Of a stretch of DNA of 64,000 bases, positions 22,006 through 33,438 are shown piece by piece. Position numbers and translations under genes: made by a program. Position 1 is the stretch's first letter; the number at the start of each line of letters is the position of its first letter. The notes beneath the pieces were generated by a model. It made no database searches and was not told the DNA's origin. It saw nothing but the letters and a program-made list of their open reading frames with translations. The stretch comes from Acorus gramineus. Its lineage: Eukaryota > Streptophyta > Magnoliopsida > Acorales > Acoraceae. The stretch is from contig CM060850.1 in the NCBI GenBank assembly GCA_030737835.1, positions 14,588,068 through 14,652,067 of the forward strand. Reading direction: 5' to 3'.

Positions 22006-24888
22006 GCATAAAACTCTTGATTATATGTGCTCCATTTCTGTCGTGCCTCGCTCAACTTTTCGCTAAAGAACGCGATCGGCCTCTTCTCTTGTGAAAGAAC
22101 AGCACCTACGCTGACGCCGCTAGCATCGCACTCCACCTCAAATATCTTCTCTGAGCAAGGACTGGTGCGGTGCATAATTTCTCCTTGATTAATGCAAAAC
22201 TCCTTTCTGCGGCTTCACCCCATAGGAATTTTCCTTTCTTCATGCACTCCGTAATTAGCGCCATAATGGTACTGAAGTTCCGAACAAATCGTCGATAGAA
22301 AGTGGCAAGACCATGGAAACTCCGAACATCTCCAACGGTCTTAGGTGTAGGCCACTCCCTGATTGCTCGCACCTTCTCTTCATCTACATGAATTCCTTCA
22401 GCACATACTATATATCCCAGGAATAAGAGGCTACTAGTCATAAAATTGCATTTCTTCAGGTTAATAAATAATTGATTTTCTCGCAAAACCGTTAACACCT
22501 GACGCACATGATCTAGGTGTTCTTCCTCAGCTCGACTGTATATGAGTATATCATCAAAGTATACCACAACAAATTTACCCACAAAAGGTCGTAATACCTG
22601 GTTCATCACGCGCATGAAGGTGCTAGGTGCATTAGACAGACCAAAAGGCATCACCAGCCACTCATACAATCCATCCTTGTTTTTGAACGCCGTCTTCCAT
22701 TCATCCCCAGGTCGGATCCGAATCTGATGATACCCGCTGCGTAAATCGATCTTTGTAAACAGCTTCGAGCCCTCCAACATGTCCAGCATGTCGTCTAAAC
22801 GGGGGATAGGAAATCGGTACTTGACGGTGATTCTGTTGATGGCTCTACTGTCCACGCACATGCGCCAACTTCCATCTTTCTTGGGTACCAGCAAGGTAGG
22901 AACGGCACAAGGACTCATGCTCTCACGGATGAACCCCTTTTGTAGCAGGCCTTCTATTTGTTCTCTCAGAATCTCACACTCTTTCGGACTCATCCGATAA
23001 TGGGGCAGATTAGGCAAACTTGCTCCAGGAATAAGATCTATGTGATGTTGAATATCTCTCAATGGTGGTAGCTTATCAGGTAATTCTTCAGAAACAAGTT
23101 CTCTGAAATCCTCCAGTAATGACTTAATGCTAGGGGATATCACCGCTGGAATTTCTTCTCGTTCTTCCACCACAAGAGATCTAACAACCATACAATAGAC
23201 TCCCTTTGCTTCCCTTGCATCTGCCATGAACTCTGCTTCGGATTCGGCGATTGTCAATAGTGATCGACCATCGACCTTATGGCCTTTGTTGGCTGGTTGA
23301 AGTCCTGAGGGGGCCATCGCAATTTTATGTGACTTCCAAAAGAACATGTAGGTGTTGTCTCGTCCCCTATAAGTGATGTCAACATCATATTGCCAGGGTC
23401 TCCCTAACAACACATGGCTAGCATCCATGTCCACCACATCGCAAAGCACTTCATCTTGATAATATTTACCAATTGAAATAGGAATTCTACAAATTTCTGT
23501 TACCTTCACCGTCGGTCCTTTCTTGATCCAGCCTATAGAATAAGGGGTATGATGCTTCTCTGTTGGTAACTTCATGTGATCCACCAGCTTTTTCGCCACA
23601 AAGTTTTCGCAGCTCCCACTATCTACGATCAAATCGCAGACCTTCTTATTGATGGAACAACAAGATCTGAAAATAGTGTGTCGTTGATTGGAGTCCTCGT
23701 GTTTCGGAGAATATAACAATCGTTGTACGACAAGGCTGACTCGATCTCCGTCCTCCTCCGCGAACTCAGCACCCTCATATGTAAGATCTTCATCAAATTC
23801 TTCATCTCCCACATCATCATTGTCGCCTTCTTCTACTAGATTCACGGTCTTGCGTTCTGGACATACGTTAGAACGATGTCCTGGCTTTCCACACCGATAG
23901 CAATTGCCTGGTATAGGCTTAGCATAAGGGTTTGGATTCTTTGGTGCAGTACGATTTGCTGGAACAGTGGTTTGATTGAAACCACCTGGTTCATTGTTCG
24001 CACCCTTGGATGGAATTCCTTGAGTTCTCGTCTGATTGAACGGAGTTTGAGATGCCAGACCCTTTCCTTTGTCAGAGGAAGGGACAGAATCTGGGTTGCT
24101 TCTGCGAAAGTTTGACGAACTTCCGGGTTTCTGGTCCATGAGTTCTGCCTTCAGCGCCATGTTATTGGCTTCCTCGATGGTCCACACCACGTGTAAGCCA
24201 ATCCGATCTCGGATCCAAGGCTTTAACCCGTTAAGGTATCGGGCCACACGTTGTCCATCGGTTTCTGCGATGTTATTTCTATCCGAAAGCCTCAAAAACT
24301 CAGCAGTATAATCAAATACCGATCGATTACCTTGGCGACAGTTCTGATATAGTTGGAATAGATATTGTTCATAATCTGGTGGAAGAAATCGTTCCAACAT
24401 TAGTGGCTTCATCCGCCTCCATGAACGAATAGGTGCCTTCCCTTGTCGCTGCCGAGTCTTCTGGAGTTGATCCCACCAAACGGCTGCACCGCTCTTCAAT
24501 CGAAAAGCCACCAATTTGATCATCTTTTCTTCTGGGACCTCCATCATCTCAAAGAATCTTTCGACCTCTGAGATCCAATCGAGAAAATCCTCGATCTGCA
24601 TATTACCATTGAAGTACGGGATATCTGCCTTCAATCGGTAATCATTGTGTTCCATACGCCCTCTCGGCTGATATACTTGAAACACCTCACGTCTTCATCA
24701 TCCGAGTCTTCCTCATCATCAGGTTGATAACGATTGGGACGTCGAACGGTGTTTTGAGCAATAGGTCGGCCTTGGGCAATTCCCTCGGCGCGTCTCCTAT
24801 CACCTTCAGGATGCCTGTTGTTGGCGTTGAGGTTTAGGCTAGCGATCATCGTACGGATCTCCTGCATTTGATCTCGTTGTTCTCGCAT
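22006..24888 (-). pseudogene. gag-protease-reverse transcriptase-RNase H of the CRM-like element
   Basis: A long minus-strand frame at 22106-24685 (859 residues) holds gag ([25 protein letters not shown]), a zinc knuckle [14 protein letters not shown] near residue 262, a retropepsin site [12 protein letters not shown] near residue 355, and reverse transcriptase with [15 protein letters not shown] and the catalytic [13 protein letters not shown] near residue 710. The gag start lies in another frame (24631-24888) and needs a shift near 24680; a second shift near 22150 leads into RNase H (FEVECDASG.. to YNQEFYAVV), which is then cut by the nested insertion. A TAG about 90 nt after a plausible first ATG at 24981 is matched by a stop at the same place in the copy at 44290. 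Confidence 0.88.
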
Positions 24889-25000
24889 TTGATCACGCTA
24901 TTCCTCGACCACCTTCCACAGATCCTCCAATCCACGACCAGCGTCATTAGATTGGTCGTCTCCCCCTCCGTTATTTGCCATCACAACAAGGCAAATCCTC

Positions 25001-25012
25001 GCTCTGATACCA
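25001..25012 (-). other. Primer binding site of the CRM-like element
   Basis: The minus strand reads TGGTATCAGAGC, complementary to the 3' end of initiator tRNA-Met, two bases inside the 5' LTR. This fixes the orientation of the element. Confidence 0.85.
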
Positions 25013-25014
25013 CC

Positions 25015-25515
25015 TAACGCAGCGAAAAACTAAAACAAAGATCCAACAAGCGTTGAGATCCTTCAACAAACCACAATTCTCAAAGAGAATAATAAAACTC
25101 TAAATTACAAATATCCTTTTTATACTAAAAAGTTACTAAAAATAGCAAAAACGAAAATTTGTTATAACTAACTCTAGAGGATCTTAGAAGATCTTCGGAT
25201 TTGATTTCAGTCAAATCCGGATTATTATGAAGGAGATATGCAGAATCTAAAAAGTTGCTAAAAATAGCAAAAGGCCATTTTGAGGGATGAAAAATGGGAA
25301 AATGGAAAAATAAGCGCGTGTGGTATAGCAACATCTTTTGTAGATCTCCTCGATATCTACCTCCAGTAAAAATTTCAGGCGATTCCGAGTTCGGGGCGCC
25401 ATATTTCTACTAGCCCTATTTTCTGTAAATATTTAGAAATTTCAAGATGAACCCGAAAATGGACCCTTTCGAGTTCATCGCTCTTGCAACCGCGTCCGCC
25501 ACCCGTTCTCCATCA
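25015..25515 (-). repeat. 5' LTR of the CRM-like element
   Basis: Pairs with 13815-14307. On the minus strand it begins TGATGGAGAACGGG. Followed outward by the GATAT target duplication at 25516-25520. Confidence 0.85.
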
Positions 25516-25632
25516 GATATGAATATCAATGTATCCGCTCTATAATATATCAGTATCAGTGCATTGCACACGAATTAATTTGAACAATATTTTGTTTTAA
25601 CTATTAGATTTAGAGAGTTCGGGTTAGGTAAA

Positions 25633-26778
25633 GGGAACAATTATTTAAACCCCCCATTTAATGGAAAACCACCCCGATTGGAGAGCCACCCAACCAATTT
25701 TTTGAAACTTATAAAATCACTCCCTAATAAATACTATTGTGCAAAACCACCCCAACTCATTTAACAAAACTATTTCTCTCTCTTCGACCAATCTCCACCC
25801 GTGTGCCCATTTCGATCGCCGGCCACGATGCCCACTGGTCACTGTCCCGGTGTCCCCTGCTTTACCCGCCTTTCCTCTCTTTCCTTTGTCGCTCTGATAT
25901 TGTTCCACCCGTCAGTCACCGTCCTTTGTTCGATATCTAGATGTAAAGTAAATATACTTCCTCCATCTTCTTCTTCTTCTTCTTGTTGTTGTCGACTTTG
26001 TTTGTGTTATATTTGTCCTTTGAAACCTTAGTTGATCAATGATTTTGATTCATTTCCTAATTATGAGTTTGATATAGTTTTTTTTTTTTTTTGTTGTTTA
26101 TATTTAAACAAGGCTGACAATATAAACTAACAAGGACTTATTTTATTCAAATATATGATTGATGTTAGTTTGAAAAGCATAACTCTTTTGTTTTATGTGT
26201 ATATGATCCTACTGAGAATATAACTCTTAATTTCTTATATATGATTGAGTATTTACTTAATCTTTTTACAATGCAGTATGACTCCCAATGAACATATTTG
26301 ACATACATCTTTCAACCAATTTTTTTCTTCTTCTAATTGACATGGAATCAAGTTCTCGAGATGATGAAATTCAAGCAGATCCATAAGAAATAGCTTGCGA
26401 TTATCTGTTGATATCGATACTGTCATTGTCGGTCATTGGCACTTTTCTCAACATGTCATGTGTGGACTGATACTTATCTTTTTATTTTTTAATAATCTTC
26501 TAATATCGACACTCTGCTTGACGACATATTTAACACACATCGACAGTGCATGTGTCGATATTATAACAAAAAAAAATGGTTGTGTAACCTTTCAGTTCGA
26601 CACTAGAAGTGTCGACTTATGTAACATCGGTTGACACTAAGTTTGTCGAATAATACAAGGGGTGGATTTGGTTCAAAATAGGGTGTGGTTGGTGGGGGTG
26701 GTTTTCCTTTGGTTTTGGGTGCATAATCATGGGGTTGGTTTTCTCAATGTATCGGGTGAGTATATGACCCCCCCTCTC
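25633..26778. mobile_element. Non-autonomous DNA transposon in the right duplication arm
   Basis: Flanked by AGGTAAA at 25626-25632 and 26779-26785. The ends are imperfect inverted repeats of about 40 bp that share a run of C followed by GAAAACCACCCC-like sequence. The left duplication arm (8460-8480) runs uninterrupted through the equivalent site, which proves insertion. The interior has short TGTCGACA-like motifs at 26400-26640 but no recognisable transposase. Class uncertain (hAT or Mutator). Confidence 0.65.
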
Positions 26779-26787
26779 AGGTAAAAT

Positions 26788-27010
26788 GCGAGTTGGACAA
26801 TTTGATTATTCAATGTGATTGTGACTGTCTGATCTTATCACTTTGAGATATACAATTTAATTTAATCCTAAAAAAGGAAAGGCTAAAATTTAATTGATTC
26901 TAATTTTAATTTTAAAATTTTATAGAATATCTCAATCTTAATATTCATAATATACTTCTATAAGAACAGACAGTCCTGATCGCGTTGGACAATCAAATTG
27001 TCTAATGCGT
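26788..27010. mobile_element. MITE copy 2
   Basis: Inverted ends of about 45 bp: GTTGGACAATTTGATT at the left and AATCAAATTGTC at the right, each followed inwards by a GACTGTCTG-like motif. Reverse complement of the MITE at 8171-8462 but without the SINE. Confidence 0.7.
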
Positions 27011-27245
27011 GTTGAACCTGGCCCGATCTTAGAATTAACACCCACCCGCACCCCATAATTAAGCTGGAAAGATGATCCAATTGTTGTATTGAAATATTAC
27101 ATGTTCCATTTGAAACCAACTTTTGATAATCCATAATATAGTGCGATATATTCCATATATAGGAACGTGGGAATCCATGAAAAAAGTGTAGGGGTCAGCC
27201 AAGGGTCTGGAATCAAGTCAACCTTCCCCAACTCAGCTGATATAT
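27011..27245. repeat. Outer end of the right duplication arm
   Basis: Matches 7945-8165 in reverse complement, for example GCTGGAAAGAT, ACCAACTTTTGATAATCC and CTCAGCTGATATAT. Similarity stops near 27245. Confidence 0.75.
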
Positions 27246-27914
27246 TAAACGGATGTGTTTGAAAATAACTGTAAGTCCCTTACAGCCTTCCATATGGAAA
27301 ACCTCCCAGGAGATGTTGGGATCTCCCAGGGGTTACCAGCCCATTGATATTTGAGTGCAAAAAATGTCTCCATATCAGTGTGACCATGGGCGGTACTACA
27401 TGTAATATCACATTCAAAAAAGGAAAAAGAAAAAACCTAAACTACTACTATCACTCTTTCAAATCATGGCAACCCAACCTACTATTAACCCCATCAGTCC
27501 ACCAGTTGAATTATGAACATTATTTTGTGATCACGATTCATGACTCAATATATTGGCTTGTTTCGTCACGGCATGTTAGTGTGCACACAAATAGAATAGT
27601 ATATAATCAAGTAAATAAAAAACTTAATCAATTACTGATCAAAGTTTTTTTTTATTGTTAAAAAGAATAGGATAATTAAATGTTTGAGCCCGGGTTCGAA
27701 CTGGGGGCCGCAAATGTGTGAGACTACCGTGATAACCGACTACACCACCCAGACTTGCTTTTATTACAGATCAAAGTTAAAGTAAACTAATTACAAAAGT
27801 GATGGTATGATCACTATCAAAGAGTGATAAAATGATATGTTCTCTTGCAATTGGTCAGATCATTAAATTGGATGGATTTTGGTCACTGAATCAGAACTCA
27901 TACAAACATTTATA
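27246..27914. other. Spacer between the duplication edge and the chitinase pseudogene
   Basis: AT-rich, apart from the tRNA-like sequence described separately. No gene recognised; open frames such as 27344-27661 have no familiar motif. Confidence 0.4.
27681..27754 (-). tRNA. tRNA-Val(CAC)-like sequence, probably a pseudogene
   Basis: Reading the minus strand from 27754, 74 nt fold along a tRNA: acceptor start GTCTGGG, D arm with GGTGTAGTCGGTTATCAC, anticodon loop CTCACAC (anticodon CAC, valine) and T arm with GTTCGAACCCGGGC. The A and B boxes are close to those of plant tRNA-Val. Mismatches fall at one acceptor pair, two anticodon-stem pairs and one T-stem pair, so it is likely a decayed gene or a tRNA-derived repeat rather than a working tRNA. 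Confidence 0.55.
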
Positions 27915-28495
27915 GATGGATGGGATGGTTCGCAAGATGGACCTTAACACATGGGCTTACTGTTACAATGAAGAAAAATATCCCACAAACGATTCTTGTG
28001 TACCGAGTGTGGAATATCCATGCGTGCCCGGGCAGACTATGGTCGAGGACCCATGCAAATCTCTTATAGTGTGTGTGTGTGTGTGTGTGTTATATAGGCA
28101 ATATAATATGTCAAAGTGGCTCCAGGCCAAGTTTTTTTTAGTGAGTAACATTTATATTTCTTGATCTGTTATGATCAGCAACTACAACTATAACTATGGT
28201 CAAGCCGGGAAGTACTTAGGAATCGACCACCTCATTAACCCTGGCATGGTCGAAACCAATCGAACCAGATCATTTGAGTATTTGACACGGCCGATTCTGA
28301 ATGACGCCTCAGTGGCCTAAGTCGTTATGCCACGACGTCATGACCGGGAAATGGAAACCATCAAAGGCTGATGTCGCGGCAGGGCGTTTGCTAGGGCAAA
28401 CGGAGGGATTGAGTGCGGGCACGGAGTCGATGCGCGAGTCGAAGGCCGCATCGGATTTTACAAGACGTATCGATATGTATGTATGTATGCGGTAG
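27915..28495 (+). pseudogene. GH19 chitinase pseudogene (exons 2-3 only)
   Basis: The segment 27915-28066 matches exon 2 of the two chitinase genes downstream (WAYCYNEEKYPTNDSCVPSV), and 28179-28495 matches exon 3 ([16 protein letters not shown]). A 4-bp deletion in the GQKYYGRGP region, a changed splice donor (TATAGTGTG with a following (GT)n run) and at least one frameshift with a stop near 28318 disable it. There is no exon 1: upstream sequence is unrelated. Its exon 2 is closer to the intact gene at 53722 ([13 protein letters not shown]) than to the gene at 33439. Confidence 0.9.
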
Positions 28496-28812
28496 GTTGG
28501 CAGTATCGATATAAGTAATTTTTGCATTTGAATACAATTGTCTAATAATTTTGGTATGAAAATACTGAGGACTGTTAGAATTTTTTTTTTTATGTTATTA
28601 CAAAATAAGTAAAATCTTTTCTAAGAGATTTGAGAGATTTCAGGAGATTTGAGAGATTCTGTTATGTTAGGTTTTTTGATCACCAAATCAACTCTGTAAT
28701 TGAAGAAAATAAAATAATAAAAAATAGTTTGAGTTTCTTTTCTTTATTTTCCTATTGTTTTTGTTATTATTGGTGGAATAACATATTCTCTATCGTTCTT
28801 ATATTATTTGAG
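28496..28812. other. Spacer after the chitinase pseudogene
   Basis: AT-rich sequence with GAGATTTGAGAGATT repeats near 28625-28660. Nothing coding seen. Confidence 0.35.
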
Positions 28813-28955
28813 AAGAATCAACATATTCATTGGAGCATACATATCATGTATCTCTTTGTGTGTAAAGGTTGATCATTCTTTGGAAAGAATCAACTTATTC
28901 ATTGGAGCATACATATCACATATCTCTTTGTGTGTAAAGGTTGATCGAATCCATG
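28813..28955. repeat. 72-bp tandem duplication
   Basis: Two nearly identical units starting AAGAATCAAC at 28813 and 28885, each including ATTCATTGGAGCATACATA and CTCTTTGTGTGTAAAGG. Only a few substitutions separate them, so the duplication is recent. Confidence 0.85.
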
Positions 28956-29097
28956 TAAGAGCATAGCCTACGTTACATCATGTAGGATGGATTAACATGT
29001 ATTAAAAAAATTAAATAAATACTTTGCATAACGAGACTAAATTAGTCATCATTACTCACTTAGCATTGCGCATACACAAATAGCTAGTATTATATAT
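28956..29097. other. Short AT-rich spacer
   Basis: Nothing recognised before the MULE-type MITE. Confidence 0.3.
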
Positions 29098-29106
29098 TAT
29101 ATAATT

Positions 29107-29643
29107 GGGAAAAATCCATACAACCCCCTGAAATCTAATTGAAATCCATATAACCCCCTGACTTTTCTTAAAATCCATATAACCCCTGAAAACTCCTAGT
29201 AAATCCAAAAAACCCCTTGAATAAAATTTTTGTTAATAGATGATTAATATTTTGCACATATTTCGTTTAGTTAACCCTGACTGAAAACACGATATACTAA
29301 AAAAGCACTACAATTGGTTAAAAATGTAAAAAATCTTATAAAAATAATAATTTTATCCTCTCTGGATATATTATAAAACTCTATACAGATAAGTAAAATC
29401 GTCATTTATAGAAGATTTTCCACATTTTTAACACATCGTAGGTTTTTTTTGGTATACTGTATTTTCTATCAGGGTTAACCAAATATAATATTTATAAAAT
29501 ATTCATCATCTGTAAACGTAAATTTTATTCAGGGAGTTATTTGGATTTACTAGGTGTTTTCAGGGGGTTATATGAATTTTAAGAAAAGTCAAGGGGTTAT
29601 ATAGATTTCAATTAGTTTACAGGGGGTTATATGAATTTTTCCC
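29107..29643. mobile_element. Mutator-type MITE with long inverted repeats
   Basis: Perfect 9-bp target duplication TATATAATT at 29098-29106 and 29644-29652, the size made by Mutator-like transposases. Ends GGGAAAAATCCATA and its inverse; each arm of well over 100 bp repeats CCATATAACCCCCTGA-like modules in tandem. A second copy sits in intron 2 of the chitinase gene at 34497-34989 and a partial one at about 43080-43350. Confidence 0.85.
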
Positions 29644-29845
29644 TATATAATTATAAGAGTACAAATGTAAGCTTAGCAAACAATCCATATATATTTATAT
29701 ATCTATATCTATACTACATATAAAAGTATTAATCTTGAAAAAACTTTCAGATTACCCTTTTACTCTTGCCACAAAGTGAAAGTCTATTCTTATCCCAAAT
29801 GCATCATTGATGCATCACTAAACCTATTGAATTGAAATAGATTAA

Positions 29846-30671
29846 GTCCCCGTTTGGTTCATGTCATTATGACATGGAATTTGATTTCATATGAGATTAC
29901 TAGGAAAGTGTATAAAATTCAGTGTTTGGCTGGTGGTAATCTTGATGGTAATTGTGGGCCCCACTGAAATTAAAATCCATGTATGTGGGAAAATAAGGTG
30001 GAATCGGATTCCCACCCTTTGTGGTGGTAATCTCAAATTCCACCAAGAATCCTAAATTAGATTACTATTATATAATTTACAAATTAACGAAATTACTATA
30101 TACATCCTTCTAAAATAAATAGCCTCCTTTTTTTATTTTTTCTTTTACTGACCACCCATATAATGGGTTTATATAATCATTTTGATTTTTTAACTAAAAA
30201 ATTTTGTTATAATTTTTATACATGATGTGAAAAATCTTAACTGTGTATTAGATGTTAATGTATGTTTTTCAATTCAGTTCTTATTTTATATGTGATGGGT
30301 TTAGATATTATTATAATAGGTATAATATTCCATTGAGTTAGGAAGATTACTATTATTATATGTTTAATTATATAATCAATTATTTTATTTATTTACATTC
30401 ATTAAATATTTATAAAAAAATTACTCATTTTTTTATTATTGTGATGTGGTAAAGAAATAAATTTTACAAATATATATAATAGTAAGAGTATTTTAGATAT
30501 TTAAATCAAATTTCTTATCATTTTTCATGTATGAACCAAACACAGGAAAATGATTCTATGAAGAAATTCACTAGCGAACCAAACAATATGATGGAACTCA
30601 AAATAATTCCTAGTAAACTGATTCTTGATAAAGTAATTCCACAAAAAAAAATGACACGAACCAAATGAGTC
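29846..30671. mobile_element. Tourist/PIF-Harbinger-like MITE
   Basis: Ends GTCCCCGTTTGGTTC and the inverse GAACCAAATGAGTC, flanked by TAA at 29843-29845 and 30672-30674. The TAA duplication and the GTTTGG terminus are hallmarks of Tourist-like elements. About 826 bp, no coding sequence. Confidence 0.65.
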
Positions 30672-30674
30672 TAA

Positions 30675-31800
30675 ATTAAATTAATTAAATAAAAAATGTG
30701 GATAAAAGATTTAATAGTTAAATGTTATTTAATCTCGTCTCAAAATCAAATTGAACCCTTCTAGATTCTCAGGGCGATCTTTCAATTTTCCAATACACAA
30801 CCATTCAAATTCTATCCCTTCCAATTTCTTTATTCCAATTAATAGAATTTATAAATATAATTCAATGAGAGGAGAGTGAGACATTGAAGAAAAAGACTTG
30901 GGGAGGAAGCCAGCTGTGAACACTTGGACAAATAGTTAAAGTGTCTGAGGAAGAATACACTATTTGTCCATGCTTTTTGATTAACCCAATAATTATAATA
31001 TAATTGGATATGATTCCTGATTTTTAAAATCTTCTGGAGGTACTGGGGTTCTTATCCTCATATTTGAAGGATAATATCTACCTAATCTCATTGTTTCGTC
31101 ATACTCTATATGACAAAGAAATTGGCAAGAGTGAGTCCACCGATGGGACATGCACGGTTCTGAATAAATCTTTTTTTGACATATAATAATATTATAAAAT
31201 TCACAACCTTCATATTCAAAACAAAAAAAAAATCAATATTTACAAAAAAAGAAAAAAAAAACACGATTATGTAAGTTTTATAGATAATTGAAAGGCAATA
31301 ATATGTTGAGTTTGACAAGATACAGGGTGCGTTTGACAACTGTTTATGACAGCTTTTACTTTTGATCTGGTTGGTCAAAAAATTCTAAACGGGTTGTCAA
31401 ATGAGTCGAATTTATTAAAAATCAACAGGTGGATTCAAATCAATTCATGCTTTAAAATATGTGTTTTTCAAAACAGTCTATGTATGTTTTTTCAGATTTT
31501 AAATGTACAAAAACAGTTTTTCTTATCAACAACAAATGTGATTTCTGGATTAAAAGAAATGCACAAAAAAAACATGGTAAAAAAGAATGTTAAAAGATGA
31601 TTTATTACAAAAATAATTTTCAATATGTGTTTTCAAATGCTACCATAGCAAGAAGTGGATTATAATTAGTTTAGTACATAAATAAATATATTCAAATGAT
31701 ACCATCATATGAATGGAGCCCAACGAAAATTTCATCCAAAAAACATGAGCTCATTTCAATCGTAACCATAAGTAAAGATTATTTATGTTTGGTGACTCAC
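30675..31800. other. AT-rich spacer
   Basis: No gene recognised. It contains a possible insertion edge at 31325 (GGGTGCGTTTGACAACTG). Open frames (31106-31378 on minus, 31346-31600 on plus) are AT-driven and look random. Confidence 0.4.
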
Positions 31801-31925
31801 CACATGAGCAAGAGACCAAACATGTGTTATACACATTTTTCTTGACATAAATGTACAAAACAATGCCAGACCTCTAGATATATACGAGGAAGGACCTCAA
31901 TTAATTATATCATTCACTATCGTCC
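31801..31925 (+). promoter_or_regulatory. Orphan chitinase 5' flank
   Basis: The stretch from GGTGACTCACCACATGAG through AACATGTGTTA and ACAAAACAATGCCA to TAGATATATACGAGGA closely matches the region just upstream of the chitinase genes at 33439 and 53722, including the TATA position. No exon 1 follows; the similarity ends near 31925. It looks like the promoter of a chitinase copy whose body was lost or moved. Confidence 0.65.
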
Positions 31926-31994
31926 TACGTAACAATTTTATTTTTTTTGATGATTGATGCCCCAGGTTTGATCATCAATAAACCCCCCCTTAAT

Positions 31995-32490
31995 TAGCGA
32001 CATAAGTTATTATGTGATAGATATTATATCAATGGAATAAGTCATTTTAATTTGATTGCGTTTTATAATTATTCTCATTGAGAAACATAATAATAAAGTT
32101 TTTGTTTTGGTTTTAACTATATATGAATTAATTGTGGATAAAATGTGAATAAAGTATGAATAATTATTTAGAAAATATGAAAAAATAATTTGACATGTGA
32201 GTCTTCCTGATTTATAAAAGTTGATGACAAGTGATTTGATATGTGAATTCTCCTAGTTTATAAAAAGTAATGATAAGTGATTGGACATGTGAATCACGTC
32301 CCCTTTTATTAATGGAACAAATTTAATGAAATAACACAATTTTAGAGGACCTAAAATACCAATAGCAATTTATTTCCTCATATTCTAGCATAGTTAAACA
32401 CTTTCTCTACAAACAAACATGTTTTTTAAGCTTATGCACCATATTTCATAGTATTTCACGTCTATTTTTCTACCCAAACAAGAGGAGAGA
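31995..32490. repeat. Dispersed repeat family R, copy 1
   Basis: Shares an ordered series of motifs (a gap of AATAATAAAGTTTTT, then GTGAATAA..ATGAATAA, GACATGTGA, and a terminal CTACCCAAAC-like sequence) with 42120-42590 and 53155-53555. All three copies lie beside chitinase genes or their flanks. Probably an old MITE; no target duplication found. Confidence 0.55.
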
Positions 32491-33340
32491 AACTACCATA
32501 TCGAGAAGAAGCCTACTTGGATTTGGTTAAAAGGTTTGGATAAAATCAGACCCAATCACCGCCTTAAACTTGGATGCGAGGAAACAAGAAAAAGTAAAAT
32601 TTATGATTACAAATATAAAAAATTTCATCCAAAAGACATCTTAGCATTTTGATTGTAACCTATTCTCATCTAGTATTTGGTGCTTGGTCGTATAATTAAA
32701 AAGAACAAAAAAAAAAAGAGATACATTTTGAAAAATGATACATCTAACCCCACATTCACTTTAGTCTTTAAATGTTTTGATTTTTAATTCAAATATATAC
32801 TGATTTACTGAAGTATATATTTTTATGAGACACACACACACATTTTTTGTAAAATATTTTTTTTAAATTTTTCCATACATAGAGTGTTTACTACAGTAAT
32901 ATAACATAGATTGCACTAGTATATACTATACTAATACAATATAAACATGAAGTCTCCCTCCTTGTGGCTGTTTCTTTGATTTCATTGGGTTTAGTCCCTA
33001 ACTTCTAATCTTTTATTGTTACTTTGTAATCCGGGCTCTTAACCTGTAAAACTTTTTGGATATAGCACTAACCATAGTAATACAAATTCTTTTTCATCTA
33101 CAAAAAAAAAATACAGTATAAACTCTACTAGTTAAGTATATAGATGTTTAAAAAATCGTCTGTAGAACACAAATAAGACTATAAAACGGACCAGATATAC
33201 ATGACCATTCGATGAGGAAAGAACAAATTAAAAAAAAGGTGTTCCGTACGTTCTGTAGATAATGTGGTGGCTCCCCCATGTGAGAATGACACCAACCATG
33301 TGCAATGTGTTGCACAAATAAATTTTTTCTTTGAATGGAT
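32491..33340. other. Spacer and distal promoter of the chitinase gene at 33439
   Basis: AT-rich with (CA)n at 32831-32841. From about 33290 it becomes similar to the other chitinase 5' flanks (ACCATGTGCAATGTG, ACAATGCCACA). No gene. Confidence 0.45.
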
Positions 33341-33378
33341 GTGCATAAACAATGCCACAATTCTCCCTCTCTAATCTC

Positions 33379-33385
33379 TATAAAT
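33379..33385 (+). promoter_or_regulatory. TATA box of the chitinase gene at 33439
   Basis: TATAAAT in the context CTCTATAAATTAAAC, 54 bp before the start codon; the position matches the TATA-like sequence of the paralogue at 53722. Confidence 0.6.
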
Positions 33386-33438
33386 TAAACAAGGACCTAC
33401 CTACCTACTTACCATATCATACCTTCATAATAAAAACA

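Larger units (their letters stand above)
13815..25515 (-). mobile_element. CRM-like Ty3/gypsy retrotransposon, defective, with nested insertion
   Basis: Two LTRs (13815-14307 and 25015-25515) bound gag-pol on the minus strand, with a GATAT target duplication at 13810-13814 and 25516-25520. Order on the minus strand: LTR, primer site for initiator tRNA-Met, gag with zinc knuckle, protease, reverse transcriptase, RNase H, integrase, purine tract, LTR. The integrase frame runs into the 3' LTR, and the LTR starts TGATGGAGAA; both are features I know from centromeric CRM chromoviruses, so that clade is inferred. Frameshifts, stops and a 6.2-kb insertion at 15820-22000 make it non-autonomous now. 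Without the insertion it would be about 5.5 kb. It interrupts the 3' flank of the sulfotransferase gene. Confidence 0.88.

Noticed and set aside
28573-28976. Possible solo LTR (TGTTAG start, TTACA end)
   Set aside because: No target duplication or second copy in the window to support it.
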